Shown here in pieces: positions 13,741-25,499 of a stretch of DNA of 64,000 nt. This DNA is from Limnanthes douglasii subsp. nivea (taxonomy: Eukaryota > Streptophyta > Magnoliopsida > Brassicales > Limnanthaceae), in NCBI GenBank assembly GCA_036936605.1, contig JAUPFV010000003.1, positions 82,692,273 through 82,756,272 of the forward strand, read 5' to 3'. The position numbers and the translations under genes were made by a program. The notes under the pieces are model-generated. The model worked only from the letters and a program-made list of their open reading frames with translations, was not told where the DNA came from and did no database searches. Positions within the stretch are counted from its first letter, which is position 1. Each line of letters starts with the position of its first letter.

Positions 13741-14009
13741 TTTAGAGCCCTAAAACAAATTGAAAACTAACATATTTATTTCGTAAACAACTGTACCAAA
13801 TTCTATCCAACTATTTGTTGCAATATATATTAAACAAATTTCAAACAAAATAATTAAGAGAGATTAACACAAATATATTTAAAAAAACTCAGGTGGTTTA
13901 ATTTTAAAAAAAAATCCTTATTTTAGCTTTGAATTTTATTCCCGTGTACAATTGTTGAAAGGAAATTCTACACATAATTATTTTAATTTCCATTTACTTG
14001 ACTATGCAT
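13741..14009. other. AT-rich spacer
   Basis: Nothing beyond AT-rich sequence is seen between the LINE fragment and MULE-type element B. Confidence 0.5.
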
Positions 14010-14018
14010 TTAATAATT

Positions 14019-15131
14019 GAGAAAGTTACGAGTAAATACCTTCTCACCAAAATAATTACAAAGTGGTACCCGCTTTTTGGATAGTGTCACTTGGTACCTC
14101 GAATTGAAATTGGACAAAAATACCCTCGACCAAATATACCCGCCGGTACTTCAAGGTGTTTGTAATTCTCATGATAGGATGCGAATTGTTTGCAACTCTG
14201 GGTATCCTGAACAATTCTCAAGATATCATGAGAATTGTTTGCAACTCTTAGGATTTCCTGAACAATTCTAATGATAGGATGCGAATTGTTTGCAACTCTG
14301 TGGGTTTCCTGAACAATTCTCATGATATGATGTGAATTGTTTGCAAGTCTGGGTTTCCTAAACAATTCTCATGATATGATGCGAATTGTTTGCAACTATG
14401 AGTATCCTAAACAATTCTCATGATATGATGCGAATTGTTTGCAAATCTTAGGATTTTTTGAACAATTCTGATGATATGATGTGAATTGTTTGCAACTCTG
14501 GATTTCCTGAACAATTCTCATGATATGATGCGAATTGATTGCAACTCTGGGTTTCCTGAACAATTCTCATGATATGATGCGAATTGATTGCAAGTCTGGG
14601 TTTCCTGAACAATTCTCATGATATGATGCGAAATGTTTGCAACTTTGGGTTTCCTAAACAATTCTCATGATATGATGCGAATTGTTTGCAACTCTGAGTT
14701 TCCTGAACAATTCTCATGATATGATGCGAATTGTTTGCAACTCTTAGGATTTCCTGAACAATTCTCATGATATGATGTGAATTGTTTGTAACTCTGCTAC
14801 TGGTGAAATTTTATTTTTTAAAAAAATAAAAAATATCATCAATGGATCTAGTTTTGTTCATTTTTTAAAAACAAAATCGATGGTACTTTCATTTATATTT
14901 TTCGAGCTCTGGTTTGAAAGATACGGATCTTTTAAAAATAAAATAAAAAGATAAAATAGGAAAGATAAATTTTGGTTACGTGGTTGTTCATGAATGGTGA
15001 TGGTAGTTAGGGTATTAAAATAATGTTAGGTACGAGGTGGTAATTAGGTAGTTGAGATGGGTATTAAGAGATAATTGATGAAACTTTGGGTACTAAATGA
15101 TAATAAAATAGTTGAGTAGGTACCTTAGCGG
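14019..15131. mobile_element. non-autonomous MULE-type element B with minisatellite core
   Basis: A perfect 9-bp direct repeat, ttaataatt, flanks the element at 14010-14018 and 15132-15140. The left end reads GAGAAAGTTACG then AGTAAATACCTTCTCACC. The reverse complement of the right end reads CCGCTAAGGTACCTACTCAA and then runs in parallel to GTACCC, so the ends form inverted repeats of about 50 bp with mismatches. There is no coding sequence. The centre is a 49-bp minisatellite (14165-14800). The left end closely resembles that of element C at 36388, with the same spacing to AAATACCTTCTCACCAAA. Confidence 0.75.
14165..14800. repeat. minisatellite, ~49-52 bp unit, about 12 copies
   Basis: The unit contains gatatgatgcgaattgtttg, then caactctgggtttcctg, then aacaattctcat. 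Most copies differ only by a few substitutions or a 2-bp insertion (tctta for tct). Within each unit gaattgtt and aacaattc are inverted, so every unit can fold back on itself. Short open frames across the array are by-products of the repeat. Confidence 0.95.
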
Positions 15132-15140
15132 TTAATAATT

Positions 15141-15746
15141 TTACTAATTATTCAATTAAAAAAAATGTATTTATTATAATTTAGAATGTAAATAAACCTT
15201 TTTACAAATTTCCTGTTAAAATATTGTAGGAGATTTAATCCACAAATCAATTTCGGCTGAGATAACAAAGCATGTGCTCACCTGGCTGATTTGAACCAGA
15301 ACAAAATTATTTTAAAAAAGAAAAAAGAAAATAAAGAAAAATATAGAGCAATAAAAAAATGTTTTAATTTACATAAAAGAAAACATAGGACTCCAATTTT
15401 GTATTATCATTTTGGTTCCCTACAATGATATGGGGGCGGCAACGTCGTTTACCGAATTGCGACCCACCCTATATCTCTGGTTGCATATTCTCTCTATAAA
15501 TCTGTCAACCTTGCTCTTCTGTCATTCCCTTTCTCTTTAAACACTCAAATTTACACCCAAAAATAAAAGAACTAATAAACAAGTTCCAACTTCTTTGTAG
15601 GCCTTATTGGGTCTACATGTGCACTCGAATCACCTTGTTCCCTTCTCTTCTCCACCCTCACTCAAATATATATACACACACCCAACCTCTTCTCTTAAAA
15701 ACATTTATATGAATAGCCTCTCAAAACATTCAAACTGATCTTCAAA
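15141..15746 (+). promoter_or_regulatory. HIPP gene upstream region with TATA candidates
   Basis: Two TATA-like elements precede the start codon at 15747: ctataaat at about 15493, and atatatatac near 15665 just upstream of a CT-rich leader. The first would give a leader of about 220 bases and the second about 50 bases. The leader is rich in TCTTCT and CAAC motifs typical of plant 5' leaders. Which start is used cannot be decided from the sequence. Confidence 0.45.
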
Positions 15747-17139
15747 ATGGGTGAGGAAGTTAAACAGGTGAGTCTTGAAAAAACACATTCTCATACTTTC
15801 TTTCTTTTTGATAATTTAGATTCTAATGATTGTTCTATATAGGAAGAACCAAAGGTGGAGGAGAAGAAAGGAGAGGAGGAAAAAGAAAAAGCACCTGAAG
15901 AGGAAAAACCACCGGAAGAGAAAAAAGAAGCAGTGGAGGAAGAGCCTAAACCACCGGAGCCTTGCATTTTGTTTGTGGACTTGCATTGTGTTGGATGTGC
16001 TAAGAAGATTCAAAGATCTATTATGAACATTAGAGGTTAGAAAGTTGAAAAGTTTTTAGTTATATAAGTCTAGAGCTATTAAATACGTCCCTACAATTTT
16101 TGCGAGCAACTAATGTCGACGCACCTAGTTGATATTAGTTGCTGGTGTAAAACAACTAATGTCGACGCCCGTCGCAGAAATTCTAGAGACGGGACGTATC
16201 TAGTTTTTACCAAAGTTAGACGCTCATTCTTGTTTTGATTTTGGTCGGGGCTAAAAAGGTGAAAATTTTGGTGCAGGAGTTGAAGGAGTTGTGGTAGACA
16301 TGGGTAAAAACCAAGTGACTATAAAAGGTGTAGTAAACCCTGAAGCAGTCTGCACAAAGATCATGAAAAAAACCAAGAGAACAGCTAAAGTTATATCGCC
16401 CCTGCCTCCGCCTGATGGCGAACCTTTGCCTCAACTTGTCACCTCACAGGTAAAATGACCAATAGTAATTTATATAGTCTCTAGTTTTTTATTGATTTGT
16501 TTTTGTTAACAGACGTTTTTATTGTTTCAGGTGAGCGGATTAACGACTGTTGATCTTAAGGTTAACATGCATTGCGAAGCTTGCGCTGACCAACTTAAAA
16601 GAAAAATACTCAAAATGAGAGGTACAAAAAGATTTAGCCGCGCAAAACTCGTATGGTTATGTAATGATCATATAATTTTCTTAACATTGACTGTGTGTTA
16701 ATGATAAGTAGGAGTACAATCTGCTGTTACTGAACTCAGTACCGAGACAGTCACGGTTACTGGGACTATGGATGCGAACAAGTTGGTTGATTATCTTTAC
16801 CGACACACAAGAAAGCAAGCTAGAATCGTCCCACAGCCCGAACCCGAACAACAGCCTGAACCTGAGAAACAAGAAGCAGAGAAGCCAGCTACTGAGGCAG
16901 AGGAACCCAAACCTGAAGAGAAAAAAGAAGAACAACCTGAAGCAGAAGACGCGAAAAAAACAGACGAAATTGAAAATAAGAACTTAGAAGAGAAAGCCTA
17001 CAACGAAATGGAAATTGCGATCCAGGAGGAGCATATGAATCGAATGATGTATTATTATCGACCTCGTTACGTAATCGAGCAAATCCCTCCTCCTCAGCTA
17101 TTCAGTGATGAGAATCCAAATGCTTGTTGCATCTCATAG
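15747..17139 (+). CDS. heavy-metal-associated isoprenylated plant protein (HIPP), five exons
   Basis: The family binds metal ions through HMA domains and is membrane-tethered by a C-terminal lipid. Proposed exons are 15747-15767, 15843-16035, 16277-16449, 16531-16621 and 16712-17139. All introns are GT-AG and the reading frame is continuous, giving 301 residues. Residues 8-47 are Glu/Lys/Pro-rich. HMA domain 1 covers about 48-112 with CVGC at 56-59. HMA domain 2 covers about 134-200 with CEAC at 144-147. Residues 205-260 are again Pro/Glu-rich. The protein ends CCIS, a CaaX-type isoprenylation signal. The start codon opens the only frame that joins the HMA domains. Expected roles are metal handling or stress signalling at membranes, but the ligand is unknown. 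It is the only apparently intact cellular gene in the window. Confidence 0.92.
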
Positions 17140-17889
17140 CACAATTATTGAATTTATAAATTGTTCAAACTTCAACTCATGAAGAAAAAGAGAAGTAATT
17201 ATATTTTATATATAAATATATGATTATCTTTCTGATTGTTTAGCACCACACACACCTTTTCATAGTTTTAGACATGTTTGGTGTGTAAAGGTTGCTTTCT
17301 ATGTTAATGCTGGGTACAATGATATATAATGTTATATAGTAGAATTGTATGCAGCTAAGTTCATCAATCTAATTTATGATATATGTGTCATTCCTATACA
17401 GCTAAACTTGATGCTCATGGCCAAAACTTGATGTATCTAGAAAGAAAATACTTCGAGAAATCTTGAGAGAACAAGTGAGACCACTTAGGACTTCTAATTT
17501 TATTGTATAGACCACTAATTTTATTGTATAGGGGTAAACTTTGACTCCATTTTTTTCAGGCAACAGTCATAATTCCATTTTTAACAAATATACTGTTTTA
17601 TTATCCTCCCGTACATAGATATAAGACTCCATATACTATATAAGTGCGCTACATTCTTCTGCCTTTCTTTGGTATCTCTGTTATTTTATATTCGTGGATC
17701 TCCGTTCTCCATTGGTGTTTCAGAATTGTTTATAATTGTCGTAGAATAAAACTTTCGAAACTATTTTTGTTTTAAATGCATTAAATAGATAAAAAATAAT
17801 AATTTAGCATATCTCGAAGAGCGGTATTAAATTTTAAAATTTTAAGAGAAACACAAATTTGCAATAGAAGGTTAACCAAATATTTGATA
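17140..17889. other. HIPP 3' flank
   Basis: No second gene is seen. The sequence at about 17600-17770 (catagatataagactcc, tggtatctctgttatttta, aataaaactttcgaaa) is similar to 25535-25720. This suggests that the 3' flank was duplicated together with the HIPP gene. Confidence 0.5.
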
Positions 17890-20545
17890 TAGCCTAAAAG
17901 TAAAAAAAACAAAAACAAAGAGACTCCATAGCGGATAGACTCAAGGTAGAAGAAAGAGGGTGGCTACAAACATAAGTTAGAAAATTATAACGGTTACACA
18001 GGTCATGCAACCTTGGTACCAAGGAACCTGAATTTAAGATTAAAGATATACGGTGCAAAACCGGAGAAACAAGTTGGAAGGGAGGAGCCAATTGTTCTAA
18101 CATTCCGCTCCTGCCACGTAAATAATTGCGCCAAAACAAGAAAGTCAAAAGTTGAATCTACGAGAGGAAGATCATTTTTACGCCTCGCTAATCCAGGAAG
18201 GCTAATTATTTTAATTTTTAGAGAACTCAAGCTTGTAGCTGGAAAAGTCTCAAATGCTCAAAGTGAAGTTGTACTCATAGAATATATGATTGATAGTTTC
18301 AGGGTCAGAGTTTCATTAGATCCAGTCCGGGAGAATTTAACCCCCAACTCTGAAGCTTATCACGAATGGACAACTACCCTAGATTGCAAGCCAAATGATG
18401 AACACAGAGATGTTAAATGTATGTCATAATAACCTGGACCACTTGACACAACGGATAAGCATACGGAGGACATTGTAGATGTCCTTAATAGTGAACTTAG
18501 TTATTTTCCACTCAACAATCTAGTAATGAATACGGTTGTGGAGGATGTCGGGGAGAGATAGATATAGTGACCTTGTTGATTTCCCGAAAATTACTACGGC
18601 TTCTAGAACCAACATGTATAATATGAGATGGCCCCTTTCAGAGCCCATTGTAGATAATATCTGAAATTTTGAGATTATTGTTGAGCCTTGAGTCATGGAT
18701 GATGTTATTACCTTAATTGGTAACAAGAGAATAATCAATCTTTAACGACCAGAAGTTTTTGTCCTTAATTTTCTATGACGAAATCCAATTACATCAGATA
18801 GAGTTTTTGTTTTTACTAAGTATGGACCATAAGTGTTTGAGGACAACCATCTGATTTCAGGTTTTTAGATCGAGAATCCCAAGACCGCCCTCAGACAAGA
18901 GCAAGATAAAAGTATACCAATCCACTTTGCACGTGTGAACTTTATTTCAATACCATACCTGAGAAAACAACGAAGAGACTATGAGAGTTCTTTAGGAACT
19001 CTAACATAAATAATGAAGATCGAAGACCAATAAATCTGGCCCGCAATAACAAAGACTTGATGAGCTGAAGTCTACCCGCATAAGAGAGAGATTTGGAAGT
19101 CAATGAGGATATAGAGGTAGTAATTTTGTCGAAAAATGATCGACAATCTTTATGGGAAAGTCGACTCGTAAGAAGAGGGAGTCCAAGATATTTAACTGTG
19201 AGAGAACCAACGTTAAAAACAATGATATTGATCAAGTTTTATCTTAGCAAGGGGTTAATCCTAGAGAGGAAAATGTGGTTATTATGGGGGTTAATTTTAA
19301 AACCATAAGATCAAAAAATTCATTAAAACCATCCTTCGTAAGGTTAAAAGAATTGATGTCACATTGATAAAAAATCATAAGATCATCTATAAAACAAAGT
19401 TCGGAAATCTTAAGCTTATGACACTTCCAGCAGAAGTGGAAGTTAACATTATTAGTATTCTCCTTGAGAATACAGGATAGAACTTGCATGACCAAAACGA
19501 AAAAATAAAAATAAAAAATCACTTTATATTAGACCCTTTCTTCCATTGAAACAACCGTTAGGGTCACCTTTAATATTAATAGTGTAGGAAGGGGTGACGA
19601 TATTTTTTTTTTCCGGAGGGAACCCACAGCCGCTACTCAGAGTGCAATGAGTGCGCACAGGGTAAACCCTCAGTCTGACGCGATAGCCTGCAAACCAACG
19701 CCAGAAGGTAAACCACACAAGGTGACAGGCTCAGCCAAGAAAGCGTATGTAGAAGGACTTGAACTCATGACCTTTTGGTTATAAGAATGCCATACTCAAC
19801 CAACTCGGCTACCCCCTTGGGGGCGAAGGGGTGACGATATGTTGAATCATTCAGTTGATTATTTTTTCTGGAAAACACATGGCCAATAAGATATATAAGA
19901 TCAAATACCACCGAACATTGTCAAAATCTTTCATGTTGTCGATCTTAAGAGCGACCCTCGTGCCCTTAAAATTAGTGTGATAACGTCTTAGAAGCTCTTG
20001 AGAGAGGAAGATGTTGTCTGTAAAATTACAACCAACAATGAAAGTTGACTAAGATTTATCAATCAAATAAGGAAACTACTTCTTGATCCTACCATCCAGG
20101 ATCTTGGAAATAATCTTGAAAACCACATTGCAACATGCAATTGATCTAAAATCCTCGGCAAAAAAATGGGAATCATTCTTTTGAATTAGAGAAATAAAGG
20201 TTGCATTGACATTTCATGATGGCCCAAGACGACCAACATTAAAGAATATAAAAATCACATCAGAAATATTTTTACCGATGATGTTACATGAATTCTTCAA
20301 TAAGCATGCGTTGGAAAAACATTGGAGATATTTTTACCACTATCAACATTAAAGAGAGTGCTTTTAATTTATGTTCAATTTATAGGATGAATCATCAAAG
20401 ATTTGACCTTTAAATTATCTTTTGTATAAATAAGCAAAAATAAATTGGCTAGTCCGAAGTAATCTGGAAAAGACCCAGAGCCAAGAAAATTGGAAAATAG
20501 TTGACTAAGACATTGTTCACCCCATTCAGAAAAGTGAAAAGTTCT
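17890..20545 (-). pseudogene. L1-type LINE remnant, split by a SINE
   Basis: Read on the minus strand, a plant LINE reverse transcriptase is present in order. At 20170-19840 are motifs such as KIISKILDGRIKK, FIVGCNFTDNIFLSQELLR and MKDFDNVRW. At 19522-19244 is the catalytic box, here FIDDLMIF in place of the usual FADD. At 19235-18942 is VKYLGLPLLTSRLSHKDC with SYAGRLQLI. Near 18900 is EGGLGILDL, followed by the C-terminal region down to about 17890. Stops and frameshifts are frequent. The SINE at 19604-19824 sits inside it with a target duplication, so the LINE was there first. The same family is present at 1140 and 12400. Confidence 0.8.
19604..19824 (-). mobile_element. Au-like SINE, full length, with 16-bp target duplication
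   Basis: On the minus strand the element starts with a tRNA-like head (TAGCCGAGTTGG box A; GAGTTCAAGTCCT box B). It continues through GAGCCTGTCACCTTGTGTGG and GTTTACCCTGTGCGCACTC, and ends with GGGTTCCCTCCGG and a run of nine A residues. It is flanked by a perfect 16-bp direct repeat, gaaggggtgacgatat, at 19588-19603 and 19825-19840. The target lies within the LINE reverse transcriptase. The poly(A) tail and perfect duplication mark a clean, relatively young insertion. Confidence 0.93.
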
Positions 20546-20695
20546 CTATTACTAGAGTTTGAATGACGTATCTAGTTTTAACCAAAATTAAACCCTAATT
20601 CTTGTTTTAATTTGTAAGATCACATTGTTGCATAACATTCGTAAAATAGTTGTCTTTATTTGGTCCAGGCTAAATAAGTGAACATTTTGGTGCAG

Positions 20696-21538
20696 GAGTT
20701 GAAAGAGTTATGATAGACATGGTAAAACACAAGTGACTATAAAAGGTATGGTAAACGCTAAAGGAGTGTGCACAAAAATCTTTAAAAAAAACTGAGAGAA
20801 CATCCCTTTCCTCAGCCTGATGGCGAAATTTTGCCTCAACTTGTCACCTCACAGGTATAGAACAAATCGTAGTTTTTTTTTGGTGAAAGAACAAATCGTA
20901 GTTTATATATTCTCTAGCTTTTTATTGATTTGTTTTTGTTAACAAACATTTTTTTAGGTGAGCGGATTAACGACCGTTGAGCTTAATGTTAACATGCATT
21001 GTGTAGCTTGCGTTAACCAACTTAAGAGAAAAATACTCAAAATAAGAGGTACAAAAATATTTAATCGGAGAATGATCATATATTTTTCTTAATATTGAAG
21101 GTAAGTAGGAGTACAATCTGTTCTAACTGAATATACTATCGAGACAGTCACGGTTACTGGTGGTACCATGGATGCGTAGAAGCTAGATTATTACCTTTAT
21201 AGACATACAAGAAAGAAAGCTAGAATTGTCCTACAATCCAAACCAGAACCACAACCTGATATGAGAAATAAGAAGCAGAAAAGCCGAAGGCTAAAACAGA
21301 GGAACTCAAACCTGAAGAGAGAAAAAAAGAACAAACTGAAACAAAATATGCTAAAAAAACGAACGAAAATGAAAATAAAAACTCAGGAGAGAAAAGAAAC
21401 AATGAAATGGAAATTGAGATCCAATAAGAGAATATGAATCCAATTATGTATTATTATCGACCTCGTTACCTAATCCGTAAAATTCCTCCTCCTTAGCTAT
21501 CCAGTGATGAGAATCCAAATGTTTGTTGCTTCTCTTAG
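20696..21538 (+). pseudogene. decayed HIPP gene copy
   Basis: The sequence matches exons 3, 4 and 5 of the intact HIPP gene, with the intron boundaries still visible: gtgcag before 20696, cacctcacag at about 20853, ttaggtgagcgg at about 20957, and an acceptor near 21109. Homology extends upstream into intron 2 as far as about 20550. Exons 1-2 are missing, probably lost where the LINE now lies. Frameshifts and stops disrupt exon 3 and exon 5, and the second HMA domain has CVAC where the intact gene has CEAC. The end still reads CCFS before a stop at 21536-21538. It is a tandem duplicate that has died. Confidence 0.85.
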
Positions 21539-21569
21539 CACAGTTATTATATTTATCGATTGTTCCAGC

Positions 21570-23060
21570 TTCCATCGTCTTCGAGGCTTGATCATGTGTC
21601 ATGTCGTTCTCATGTCGAGCACTCAAGAGCGGAAGAGACCAAATAACATTTTGGGTGTGATTCAACCAACAAATCTAAGAGGTGCCACACCCGTCTTGAT
21701 CATTCTCGATCAAGTAGAATGACCTGAATTGCTTCCTCCCAGTTTCGCAATGAGAAGAAAATCAGAGCACATACAGTTGAGCCTCATCCAACCCTATTAA
21801 CCACCAATATCTCCCATCCACTCCACAAATAGGTCAACTAAACCCTTGACATGTCGATCTGACGCTAGCTCTCGACCTCGGCTTGGTTTAGCCATAACTC
21901 AGTTTGGTTTCACCTCAATTCATCTAGTTGGGTTATGAATTTATTAGTTTGGTCTCAACTTGGTCTCAACTGGGTCTGGCCTTAGTTTGGTCTCAATGTT
22001 TTACCTCGGTCTCAGCTCAGTTTGGCCTCAGTTTGTTCGACCTTGGCCTAGTTCGAGCTGAGGTCAATTTGGTGTCAGGTGAGTTTGATCTCAGTTTGGT
22101 CGGTCTCAGATTGGTTTGTATCTCGTTTCGATCTCAACTTGGTTGGCGTATTTCAGTCTGAACCACGTTTGGATTCATACTACCTCAATTTTGGTTAGGA
22201 TTTTATTACCTCGTTCCACTGATCGAAGCTTTTATCATTTTTATTAGTTTTTATAGCACAAATAAAAATACATATAATATTAAAGTTCCCTACGACTTCA
22301 TGGCATCTGTTGAACCAAGATATAATTTGGTCTCTCATCTACAAAAGATAGCTCAATATTTTACAATGTTAAGGGTGTCGGAGCTGAAAGTCTTCGCTCA
22401 CGCAAAACAGAAAAAAAAAACCTCAGCTGAAGTAACCAACAATATTTTGCTCGCTCCTCTACCGAGGATAGCGGAAACCCTTACAACTTAAAGGGTGTCA
22501 GAGCTAGTAGTCTTGTTTCTAAACAAGCAGTATAATTTTGATTTCTTTTAAAGAGCCAAAATATTTCACGAAAGGCTAAACAACAATGAATTCTATAATA
22601 TTTACGATAAGTAAAATATATTATTCATAAAAGAGTTAAGGTCATCAATCAGTTAACTAAAGAACACTCTGTATAATTTGTAGATTATCAAGGTATCATT
22701 CCAAATTCCACAATTGAAAGGCTGGAAAACTTTCGTCTTCATGTGACACTACAGATTTCAAACGGTTTGGTCATTCAAAAGTTGGCATGACTAATCAACC
22801 TTTAGACTTCACACAGTTTGATTATGCAAAGATTGGGTGACTAGAAAAAAACACTTCAGACTTGAAATAGTTCGACTATCTAAATGGTTTGGTCACCTTA
22901 CGATTTTGGCTCAGCTATAGGAATGATCGACATCTCAGAATCTAACCCATTTAGCATTTTGGTATCATCGAATCGAATTTAAGTGGCTATCATTCTTAAT
23001 TCTTGCAAAATGATAGGTAATTTACATAGTATAAATCTATGCATTTAAGTTTTTTAGTCT
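21570..23060. repeat. uncharacterised 1.5-kb repeat, copy 1
   Basis: This block is repeated in direct orientation at 26395-27489 plus 33000-33360. It starts near cttgatcatgtgtcatgtcg, passes a degenerate array of GGTCTCAGTTTGGCCTCAG-like units (21935-22150) and a conserved core (cttcatggcatctgttgaac, gctgaaacccttac), and ends in AT-rich sequence. No coding sequence is recognised. It could be a solo LTR or a non-autonomous transposon; terminal structures were not resolved. It inserted into the 3' flank of the HIPP pseudogene. Confidence 0.75.
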
Positions 23061-23662
23061 TATCAAGTGTGGTTTAAAAAAAATCGAACCAAAATTTTCT
23101 ATTTAAATCGGTCTTCTATATTAATAATATCGTTTATATTTGTTACATTTTTCAATTAATAAATAGAAGAAGATATTTGTTTGCAATGTGCTGCAAGACG
23201 AGACAAAAAACAAAATACGAGTTTGAAGAGATCGATGAGTCGGTTTATGGAGTGTATAGGATATAAAATATAAACACTTGAATATAAATTTTGAGGTTCA
23301 CGTATTCTTTGTAAATCCAAAAGAGAGTTTTGTAACAATGAATGATTGATTGTTTAATGTTTAGTGTTTCAAAGTCTACTTGTAACCCCGTATGTATAAA
23401 TTGTGTGCGTTACCTGTAAATGTAACATTTCTTTCCAATGCAAACCACGTTAAATCTATTGTTATGTGATTGTTTTTTTTTCTTGTTAACTTTTTTCTTA
23501 AAATAATGTAAGATCGGAAGCTCGTATTATCCCATACAACATTTCGGGTAGGTGTTCGCCAACTATTGGTCACTATTTCGGCTGAGTGACTAGGATTCAG
23601 CTTAACGAGTCATGTTAAGGTTAGGGCGAATCTTGTTCGGATATTGTCGGTTTCCCTAGTAA
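23061..23662 (+). repeat. left LTR of degenerate element
   Basis: It aligns with 24792-25499 over its whole length with many substitutions and small indels. The edges are approximate. Confidence 0.55.
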
Positions 23663-24791
23663 GTTGTATCGTTAGCGTGGAAATCTGATATCAATATTCA
23701 CTATTGACAAAAATACAGTTTAGAAAGACGAAGATTATGGATCATGGAGTAAAGTCAAGCGTAGTCATATTAATAGAACGCATGCGGAAACTATTACATT
23801 TAAGATATATACTTTACTAGAAAATTCTTTAAAATGTGAGGTATGTGCCTGAATTTTAACATAATTTTATGTCTATAGGTATGTCAGATGAGGAATGGTT
23901 TGATTACAAAGGCAAAAATAACAGTCTTAGGGTCTTGTTAGACTCATACATTGATATGAAGGTTGATTGGAATGGTAGTATTTTAATCTTGGATTGGTCC
24001 GTAGTAGAAAGGGCGTCGAGTGTGGGAAATGGGTCTGTTGGGGTTCGGCTGGAGGAATTTGAAGGTTGTCGAAGTATGTGGAGATCCAATCCGGGAAGTA
24101 CCTGAAGAGGTTGAAGACTAAAAATGAAATAGCATTAGTATATTGACCATTCGCTATATATTGTTCCAAATTTGGTATGTTTATGCGCATAATCTTGAAT
24201 AGTACCCCGAAGCGTTGAATAGATGAGAATATGAGTCTTAGTTACTTGAAGTAAGGGTTATGCTTCGGAAAAGTGGAAAAAGCAAGAGGTTTAGTGAAGG
24301 AGTTTTGGGATAGCTATCCTCGTCAACAAGATCCCAAGGACTTTCAGTATCTATAGAGATGTGATAGGTGCCGGAGCTGGAGGTGGAATTAAGGTGAAGT
24401 TTAAACATAAGTGTAGAGATGTGGATGCCTCTACGGAAGTTGTTTTCGAGTTGAGTTCGGGTTCGGCCTTTAAAAATAAAGTTCAACCATTTCTGGGTTT
24501 GGGTTTTTACTTGAATTTTGATGGGTCAAAGGATTCAGATGTCCAAACTATGGATCAGTTTCCAAATTTTGCTCGGTTTGATTTTGGGATAGGTCAAATG
24601 GATGTTACCACCATTTTATTAGATATATAAAGTTTGGAGACTCATTTGTTGAGGTAGATTTCATCGATAGAGTTCACATAATGCATGAGAATTGATCATT
24701 ACATGCTTGCAGGTGGATAGTTTATCCTCGGTGAGTAGTTGGAGCACCAGAGTAATGGATACCGAAGTTACCTTAAGTCTAGTTGGAGAAT

Positions 24792-25499
24792 TGTTAAGTG
24801 TAACCTAAAATTAACTCAAAGTATAGTTTTATATTTAAATGTCTCCTATATTAATTAGATTTCTATATCAATTAAAAAAATTATATTAATTAGATTTTTA
24901 TATTAATTAGGCTTCTATATAAAAACAATTAATAATTAGATTTTTATCTTGATTTGATCTTTTGTATTAATTAGTTTTCTTAATTAAGAGATTAAGATTT
25001 TTTACACCGGTAAATATAATAATATATTATTTTGCAATATGTGACGAAACGAGACAAAATATTAGTGATGGTTCAGAGGAAATCAATGAGGTTTTAATAG
25101 AGAGGGTAGTGAGGTAGAACTTAAACAATTGAATAGACATTTTAAGATTCATATATTCTAAACAAGAAGAGAGTTTGTATTAAACGAGTACTTAGTGTTT
25201 GAGAGTCTTCTTGTAACCTCCTATATATAAATTATATCAACCTGTGGATATAGAATTTCTTCACGATGTGAACCACGTTAAATCTCTTGTTGTGCAATTT
25301 ATTTATTTTTCGTTCTTTCTTGTTATCTTTGTTCTTGAAATAAGATAAGCTTTCAAGCTCGTATTACATCATACACCCACTCTTGTAGGTTTTCGCCAAC
25401 TGTTGGTTACTGCTTTGATTTAGTGGCTAGAATTTGGCCTAACGAGTCTTGTTAAGGTTGGGTCGAGTCTTGTTCGGATATTGTTGGTTTTCCTAATAA
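24792..25499 (+). repeat. right LTR of degenerate element
   Basis: It begins TGTTAAGTGTAACC directly after a purine-rich tract (agttggagaa) and aligns with the left repeat. It is longer mainly because of AT-rich insertions near 24880-25000. Confidence 0.55.

Larger units (their letters stand above)
23061..25499 (+). mobile_element. degenerate LTR retrotransposon, likely copia-type
   Basis: Two direct repeats of about 600-700 bp (23061-23662 and 24792-25499) bound a 1.1-kb interior. Shared landmarks include gtgctgcaagacgagac versus gtgacgaaacgagac, aaccacgttaaatct, gttttcgccaactgttgg-like sequence and cttgttcggatattg. Just before the right repeat lies agttggagaat, a purine-rich tract like that of plant copia elements. 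A weak tgatatcaatatt near 23672 could be a decayed initiator-Met primer site. The interior has frames of 78 and 89 residues (23869-24105, 24361-24630) that match no recognised gag or pol domain. It is a heavily deleted element. Confidence 0.6.

Noticed and set aside
14077..14365. Frames with repeated blocks over the minisatellite
   Set aside because: The protein repeats simply follow the 49-bp DNA repeat, and there is no start or family support.
14165..14800. Regularly spaced repeats resembling a CRISPR array
   Set aside because: The units abut with no unique spacers, and the genome is eukaryotic. It is a minisatellite.
21928..22161. Plus-strand frame over the GGTCTCAG-type array and its counterpart at 26619-26870
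   Set aside because: The two copies differ in frame and composition, and the protein is only a reading of the degenerate repeat.
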